Shown here piece after piece: positions 59,670-64,000 of a stretch of 64,000 nucleotides of DNA. A program made the position numbers and the translations under genes. The stretch's first letter is position 1. Each line of letters begins with the position of its first letter. The notes beneath the pieces are model-generated. The model was not told where the DNA came from. It saw only the letters and a list, made by a program, of their open reading frames with translations, and did no database searches. The DNA lies in contig NZ_BMUA01000008.1 in the NCBI RefSeq assembly GCF_014649955.1, forward strand, positions 233,373-297,372, in the 5' to 3' direction. The DNA comes from Streptomyces violascens (lineage in GTDB: Bacteria > Actinomycetota > Actinomycetes > Streptomycetales > Streptomycetaceae).

Positions 59670-61297
59670 TGGAGACCGCGCACGACCAAGCTCTCCTGAG
59701 CCGGCTGTTCATGGTCCGGCACGGCGAATCCACCTGCAATTCCGTGCATCGCATCGCAGGCCAGCGCGATGCGCCACTGACGATCCTGGGGCGCATCCAG
59801 GCCGAGCAGGTCGCCCGGCGCCACCGCGGCCAGGACTTCGACCGCGTCTATGTCTCCCCGCTCACCCGGGCCTTCGAGACTGCCGGGATCATCTTCGACG
59901 ACCGGGGCGAACAGGCACCGGAGGTCATGGTCGACGACCGCCTGATGGAACGCGACTTCGGCAGCTACACCCTGGAGAGCAAGTCCATCCTCCAGCGCCG
60001 GCACGGCATCGCCGAGTACGAGCGCGCCATGAACGCCGACAGCCCGACCCTGTCCGGCGGCGAGACTTTCGGGCAGTTCACCGCGAGAGTCAGGGAGTTC
60101 TACGAACAGGAACTGCTGCCCGCCTTGCGCCGCGGCGACATGGTCTGCGTGGTGTCGCACAAGTACGTGGTGGAGCTGATCTGCCGGTTCATCCTGGCCC
60201 GGCCCGCAGACGAGTCGTACGACCTGCGCCTTCCCAACTCGCAGATGCTGCAGGGCGATCGCATCCACAGCTATGTGAAGAACGAGAACGAGACCATGAA
60301 CATGGTCTACGACTGGATCGTCGTCAACCATCCCGTCGTGTTCTGCGCGGGCCTGGCCGCCGGGCTCCTCGGCAACCTGGCCGGGCTGCGGATGTCCACC
60401 TCGCCATATCTCCTTCTTCTGCTGCTCGTGGTGGCCAGCGTCATCACGATGTGCCGCATCGAACTGGAGAATGCCCGCACCTTCGTCACCGACCGGGGCA
60501 TCCTGCGTTCCGTCGCCCTGCGCTACATCGCGCTGCCCGTGGCCTTCGCAGCCCTGGTGCACTGGTGGGGCGCGGGCAGCACCAGCACGGCGGTGTTCAC
60601 CGCGATCTTCCTGGCCACCCCCAGTTCCGTGGTCGCCATGACGGTCAGCCGCTGCCTCGGCGGAATGATCATGCCGTCGTTCGCGCAGGTGCTGCTGTCG
60701 TCGCTGGCAGCCACGTTCTCATTTTCCGTGGTGCTGGCCCTGACGCTGCGCGAGGGTGTGGTCCCTGCCGTCGCGATCAGCGCGGCCACGTCGACCGGTG
60801 TGGTCTCCGCCGCGTACCTGCTGGTCCGCCAGCTGAGGCAGCGTGCCCCGATCCGTACTGCCAAGTACGGCGAACGCAACGGCTACGTGGCCGTGCTCCT
60901 GCTCACCGCGTTCATCGTGCTGGTCTCCCTGAAACTCCATCTGAGCGCCGCCACGACCTATCTCCCAACGGCTCTCGGCATCGCCCTGGGGCTACGGCTG
61001 GTGGCCGCGCTGTTCCAACGCCACCGGCACGTCCAGGCTCTCGACGACTACACGGCCATGACCTACCCGAACATCTTCGTGGTCGTCATCATCGCCGCGC
61101 TGACCGGCAACACGGCTCTCGAGCAGGTGGCGATCTGGACGCTCCTGCCGATGTTCGTGCTGTCGTTCTTCGACCAGTGGTACGCCAGGTTCCTCGTGGT
61201 CGCACCGGACGATGCCCGCTGGCCTGCCGTCCTCGGGCTCAAAGACCACCCGCCGACCCACGAACCCTCCACTGGCTCCGTTCCGGCGCGTTCCTGA
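59669..61297 (+). CDS. Histidine phosphatase fused to a multi-pass permease
   Basis: The 542-residue protein has an N-terminal phosphoglycerate-mutase-like domain (LFMVRHGESTCNSVHRIAGQ with the phospho-His, MERDFGSY, VCVVSHKYVVELI with the second His). From about residue 215 it has roughly 10 TM helices (PVVFCAGLAAGLLGNLAGL, LLLLLLVVASVITMC, IFLATPSSVVAMTVSRCLGG) resembling bile-acid/sodium symporter-like or anion-permease folds. The coupling of a phosphatase to a membrane domain is unusual. It may gate or energise transport. Translation is coupled to the FAD gene. Confidence 0.8.
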   Translation: METAHDQALLSRLFMVRHGESTCNSVHRIAGQRDAPLTILGRIQAEQVARRHRGQDFDRVYVSPLTRAFETAGIIFDDRGEQAPEVMVDDRLMERDFGSYTLESKSILQRRHGIAEYERAMNADSPTLSGGETFGQFTARVREFYEQELLPALRRGDMVCVVSHKYVVELICRFILARPADESYDLRLPNSQMLQGDRIHSYVKNENETMNMVYDWIVVNHPVVFCAGLAAGLLGNLAGLRMSTSPYLLLLLLVVASVITMCRIELENARTFVTDRGILRSVALRYIALPVAFAALVHWWGAGSTSTAVFTAIFLATPSSVVAMTVSRCLGGMIMPSFAQVLLSSLAATFSFSVVLALTLREGVVPAVAISAATSTGVVSAAYLLVRQLRQRAPIRTAKYGERNGYVAVLLLTAFIVLVSLKLHLSAATTYLPTALGIALGLRLVAALFQRHRHVQALDDYTAMTYPNIFVVVIIAALTGNTALEQVAIWTLLPMFVLSFFDQWYARFLVVAPDDARWPAVLGLKDHPPTHEPSTGSVPARS

Positions 61298-61420
61298 ACG
61301 GGCGACACCCCAGAGGGGCCGGGCTGCTCGCCAGTTGACCTCGGCTGTAAGCCGCGCCGCCCGGCCCCGTGCTCACACCAGACCCGGACCCATTTCTGGG
61401 CACTCGACGAGGAGTTGACG

Positions 61421-62947
61421 ATGTCCCCGCCACCCACCTCCCTGATACCCCGACCACTGCTGTTCTGGAGCGGCGTCGCCCTGACGTGTGCCGGAGTCGT
61501 CGAACACCTGTGGATGTTCATCGATTCCGCTCCCATGGATTTCGACATGTCGATGATGCGCATGACGCCGGCGATGTGGGCGTCCATGGCGGCCATCGTC
61601 GCCGGTGTGGTGCTCTCCGGGATCGCCCTGCTGCCGCCCTCCGGAACAGGCCCCGCCGCCGCTCCCGCCCCGGCGCCGCCTACCACGGCGAGCCGGCGCC
61701 GCCTGATCGCCGTGCTGAGCTTCGCCTTGATCGTGGACCAGATGAAGCCGGCCACCCTGGCCTTCGTCGCCCCCGGCATGCGCCACGAGTACCACCTCAG
61801 CGCCGCCCAAGTGGCATGGCTGCCCACCGTGGCACTGACCGGCACCGTCCTCGGCTCGCTCATCTGGGGCAGGGCGGCGGACCGCATCGGACGCAGGGCG
61901 ACCATCCTCATCGCCTCCCTGCTCTTCCTCGGCACGACCGTATGCGGCGCCATGCCGAGCTTCAGCGGCAACCTCATCATGTGTGCGCTGATGGGCATGG
62001 CCGCCGGAGGAATGCTGCCCGTCGTCTACGCCCTGATGACCGAGAGCCTTCCACCGGGCCGGCGCGCGCCCATCATGGTGCTGCAGGCCGGCCTGACCAC
62101 CACCGGCGGCTACATGGCCGCCTCCGGTCTCGCCGCGGTGCTGGTTCCCCTGGCCGGCTGGCGCATGCTCTGGTTCGCCCAACTGCCCCTGGTTCTCGCC
62201 CTGATCGCACTGAACCGGTGGATCCCGGAATCCGCCGCCTTCACTTCACAGAAGCAGCAGTCCGAACGTGTCCCGGCGTCCGCCCTGTTCCGCCGGCCAC
62301 AGACAGTCAAAACGCTGATCGTCAGCGCGTACGGACTGGCCTGGGGACTCGTCTACTGGGGCTTCATCTCCTTCCTCCCCAGCCAGCTGGCAGCCTCGAA
62401 CAAGCACGGCATGTCCGCCGCCATGCTGCTGTTCATCGCCTCGCTGCTGTCCATCCCCACCTGCGCGGTAGCCGCCTGGCTGTACACCCGCTGGTCAGCC
62501 AAGGGCACCATGGTCGCCTACGCCACACTCACCGTGACCGCCCTGCTCGCACTGGCCGTCATCGGCCTCAACGGCAGCAGGCCCCTCATCCTGACCACCG
62601 TCATGCTGCTGTTCGCCGGCACGGCCGGCGTCATCGCGCTCCTCGGCCCCTACACAGCCGAGATCTTCCCCATATCCATCCGCGGCACCGCAGGCGGATG
62701 GGCCGCAGCCGTCGGCAAATCCGGCGGAGCCTTCGGACCACCCCTGATCGCCCTGGTGCTCTCAGCACCCGGAGGCATGCGCACCGCCGCGGTCTTCGTC
62801 GCCCTCCCCATGGCCGCAGCAGCAATCGCCGTAGCCGCCCGCGGAAGCAACCCACGAACACCACACACCTCCTCCGCCGGCACAGCAATCGACACCGAAC
62901 TCAACAGCCTTCTGCACAACGAAACGGCCTCCGCCCACGAGCGGTGA
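61421..62947 (+). CDS. MFS transporter with an N-terminal membrane extension
   Basis: The 508-residue protein has the 12-TM MFS core from about residue 90 (RRRLIAVLSFALIVDQMKPATLAFVAPGMRHEY, motif A SLIWGRAADRIGRRATIL, IRGTAGGWAAAVGKSGGAFGPPL). Before it are two extra TM helices (LLFWSGVALTCAGVVEHLWMF, MWASMAAIVAGVVLSGIALL) separated by a Met-rich loop (MDFDMSMMRM). The substrate is probably an organic acid or aromatic by subfamily, but unknown. GAGGAG lies 6 bp before ATG 61421. Confidence 0.85.
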   Translation: MSPPPTSLIPRPLLFWSGVALTCAGVVEHLWMFIDSAPMDFDMSMMRMTPAMWASMAAIVAGVVLSGIALLPPSGTGPAAAPAPAPPTTASRRRLIAVLSFALIVDQMKPATLAFVAPGMRHEYHLSAAQVAWLPTVALTGTVLGSLIWGRAADRIGRRATILIASLLFLGTTVCGAMPSFSGNLIMCALMGMAAGGMLPVVYALMTESLPPGRRAPIMVLQAGLTTTGGYMAASGLAAVLVPLAGWRMLWFAQLPLVLALIALNRWIPESAAFTSQKQQSERVPASALFRRPQTVKTLIVSAYGLAWGLVYWGFISFLPSQLAASNKHGMSAAMLLFIASLLSIPTCAVAAWLYTRWSAKGTMVAYATLTVTALLALAVIGLNGSRPLILTTVMLLFAGTAGVIALLGPYTAEIFPISIRGTAGGWAAAVGKSGGAFGPPLIALVLSAPGGMRTAAVFVALPMAAAAIAVAARGSNPRTPHTSSAGTAIDTELNSLLHNETASAHER

Positions 62948-63045
62948 GGCCATGTTCCTGCGTCCGCCGCCCCCGTCCACTCATACGATCGATCGGAGCA
63001 GCCCATGTCATTCACCCGCTCACCCCTCATAGTGAGGAGGGCAAG

Positions 63046-64000
63046 GTGAAGGGCGGCGTCAACGGCGTCGCGCTCGCCGTCTTCATCTTCTTCTTCCTGG
63101 CCGTCACCGTCATGGGCTTTCTCGCTGCCCGCTGGCGCAAGCCCGACAATGAGCACAGCCTCGACGAATGGGGCCTGGGCGGGCGGTCGTTCGGAACCTG
63201 GATCACCTGGTTCCTGCTCGGCGGCGACGTCTACACCGCCTACACCTTCGTAGCGGTCCCCGCGGCAATCTACGCAGCCGGCGCCGCTGGCTTCTTCGCC
63301 GTCCCGTACACGATCCTGGTCTACCCGCTGATCTTCACGTTCCTGCCGCGCCTGTGGTCGGTCTCGCACAAGCACGGCTACGTCACCACGGCCGACTTCG
63401 TGCGCGGCCGCTTCGGATCCAAGGGGCTGTCCCTCGCCGTGGCGTTCACCGGCATCCTCGCCACGATGCCCTACATTGCGCTCCAACTCGTCGGCATCCA
63501 GGCCGTGTTGGACGTGCTGGGTATTGGCGGCGACGGCTCGACGAACTGGCTCGTGAAAGACCTGCCGCTCCTGATCGCCTTCGGCGTACTGGCGGCATAC
63601 ACCTACTCGTCCGGCCTGCGCGCCCCCGCGATGATCGCCTTCGTGAAGGACGCACTGATCTACATCGTCATCGTCGTGGCGATCATCTACATCCCGATCA
63701 AGCTGGGCGGCTTCGACGCCATCTTCCACAAGGCGGGTGACGCCTTCGCGCAGACCAATCCGGCGACCGGCAACCCGCGCGGGGCACTGACCAGCGGTCC
63801 GGACACCCAGTGGACATATGCGACGTTGGCACTGGGCTCCGCGATGGCCATGTTCATGTACCCGCACTCGATCACCGCGACGCTGTCCTCGCGCAGCCGC
63901 AACGTGATCCGCCGCAGCACCACCGTGATGCCCCTCTACACCCTGATGCTGGGCCTGCTCGCGCTGCTCGGCTTCATGGCGATCGCGGCCGGGGTCAAGG
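63046..64000 (+). CDS. Sodium:solute symporter, 5' part
   Basis: The gene runs off the window; 318 codons are visible. SSS-family hallmarks are the helices VALAVFIFFFLAVTVMGFLAARW, SLDEWGLGGRSFGTWITWFLLGGDVYTAYTF, VTTADFVRGRFGSKGLSLAVAF and YTYSSGLRAPAMIAFVKDALIYIVIVVAI. The close match to actinobacterial monocarboxylate-type symporters suggests organic-acid import. GTG 63046 follows GAGGAGGGCAAG. The small DUF3311-type gene that often precedes this family is missing. Confidence 0.9.
   Translation, partial: MKGGVNGVALAVFIFFFLAVTVMGFLAARWRKPDNEHSLDEWGLGGRSFGTWITWFLLGGDVYTAYTFVAVPAAIYAAGAAGFFAVPYTILVYPLIFTFLPRLWSVSHKHGYVTTADFVRGRFGSKGLSLAVAFTGILATMPYIALQLVGIQAVLDVLGIGGDGSTNWLVKDLPLLIAFGVLAAYTYSSGLRAPAMIAFVKDALIYIVIVVAIIYIPIKLGGFDAIFHKAGDAFAQTNPATGNPRGALTSGPDTQWTYATLALGSAMAMFMYPHSITATLSSRSRNVIRRSTTVMPLYTLMLGLLALLGFMAIAAGVK

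Overview
This is a high-GC chromosomal segment of a Streptomyces or close relative. The evidence is the codon use, the FemX-MurJ and GluABCD operons, the ANTAR and SdrD_B proteins, and a dispersed Streptomyces-type intergenic repeat. No rRNA or tRNA gene was recognised.

Region 1 (1-27.58 kb) is ordinary chromosome. It carries a partial nitrilase-family amidohydrolase, a HAD phosphatase, an alginate-lyase-family lipoprotein, an XRE regulator coupled to a small Nudix-like fragment, and an HxlR regulator divergent from a thiolase. A probably leaderless second methionine aminopeptidase follows, then a GH75 chitosanase, gamma-glutamyltransferase, and a P450 with an alpha/beta hydrolase. A three-gene response regulator / sensor kinase / lipoprotein operon precedes the cell-wall genes (FemX-like, MurJ, L,D-transpeptidase), a CocE-type hydrolase and a glutamate-type ABC importer. 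The stretch ends with exonuclease III, an MBL-fold protein and a fused PcaD-PcaC enzyme of the beta-ketoadipate pathway.

Region 2 (27.59-35.6 kb) is the remnant of an integrative conjugative element. It starts abruptly inside the 3' end of a TraG/VirD4-type coupling-protein gene, 13 bp upstream of the pcaDC start. It continues through small ICE-type proteins, a scrambled paralogue, a PAPS-reductase/DndC-like protein translationally coupled to a C5 cytosine methyltransferase, and a protein made of two DnaB-N-like domains without a helicase core. No integrase or remaining transfer gene is present. Three consecutive genes lack a normal start codon where homology and the Shine-Dalgarno sequence predict one.

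Region 3 (35.6-40.2 kb) is a scrap zone. A 1,157-bp IS630-family element sits in the 3' end of a STAS-domain gene that can be rebuilt exactly across the insertion. There are also an aldo/keto-reductase remnant, a phosphotransferase, a MITE-like inverted repeat and a small secreted protein.

Region 4 (40.2-50.8 kb) is a type I-G (formerly I-U) CRISPR-Cas locus: cas7 (csb1), fused cas5-cas6 (csb2), cas3 with a C-terminal HD domain, and a Cas8-like subunit. It is followed by about 26 repeats with a period near 72 bp. No cas1, cas2 or cas4 is present, and repeats diverge from each other across the whole array. Two spacers are diverged versions of one coding segment, differing mainly at synonymous sites. 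A NucS/DUF5655-type nuclease, an excisionase-like HTH protein and a DUF6233-like protein follow.

Region 5 (51-57 kb) holds small or decayed genes (SdrD_B protein, kinase and methyltransferase fragments), two tandem GAF-ANTAR regulators and an HTH-NB-ARC STAND regulator. Region 6 (57.2-64 kb) is a co-directional cluster: OsmC, an FAD/NAD(P)-binding protein, a histidine phosphatase fused to a multi-pass permease, an MFS transporter and the start of a sodium:solute symporter.
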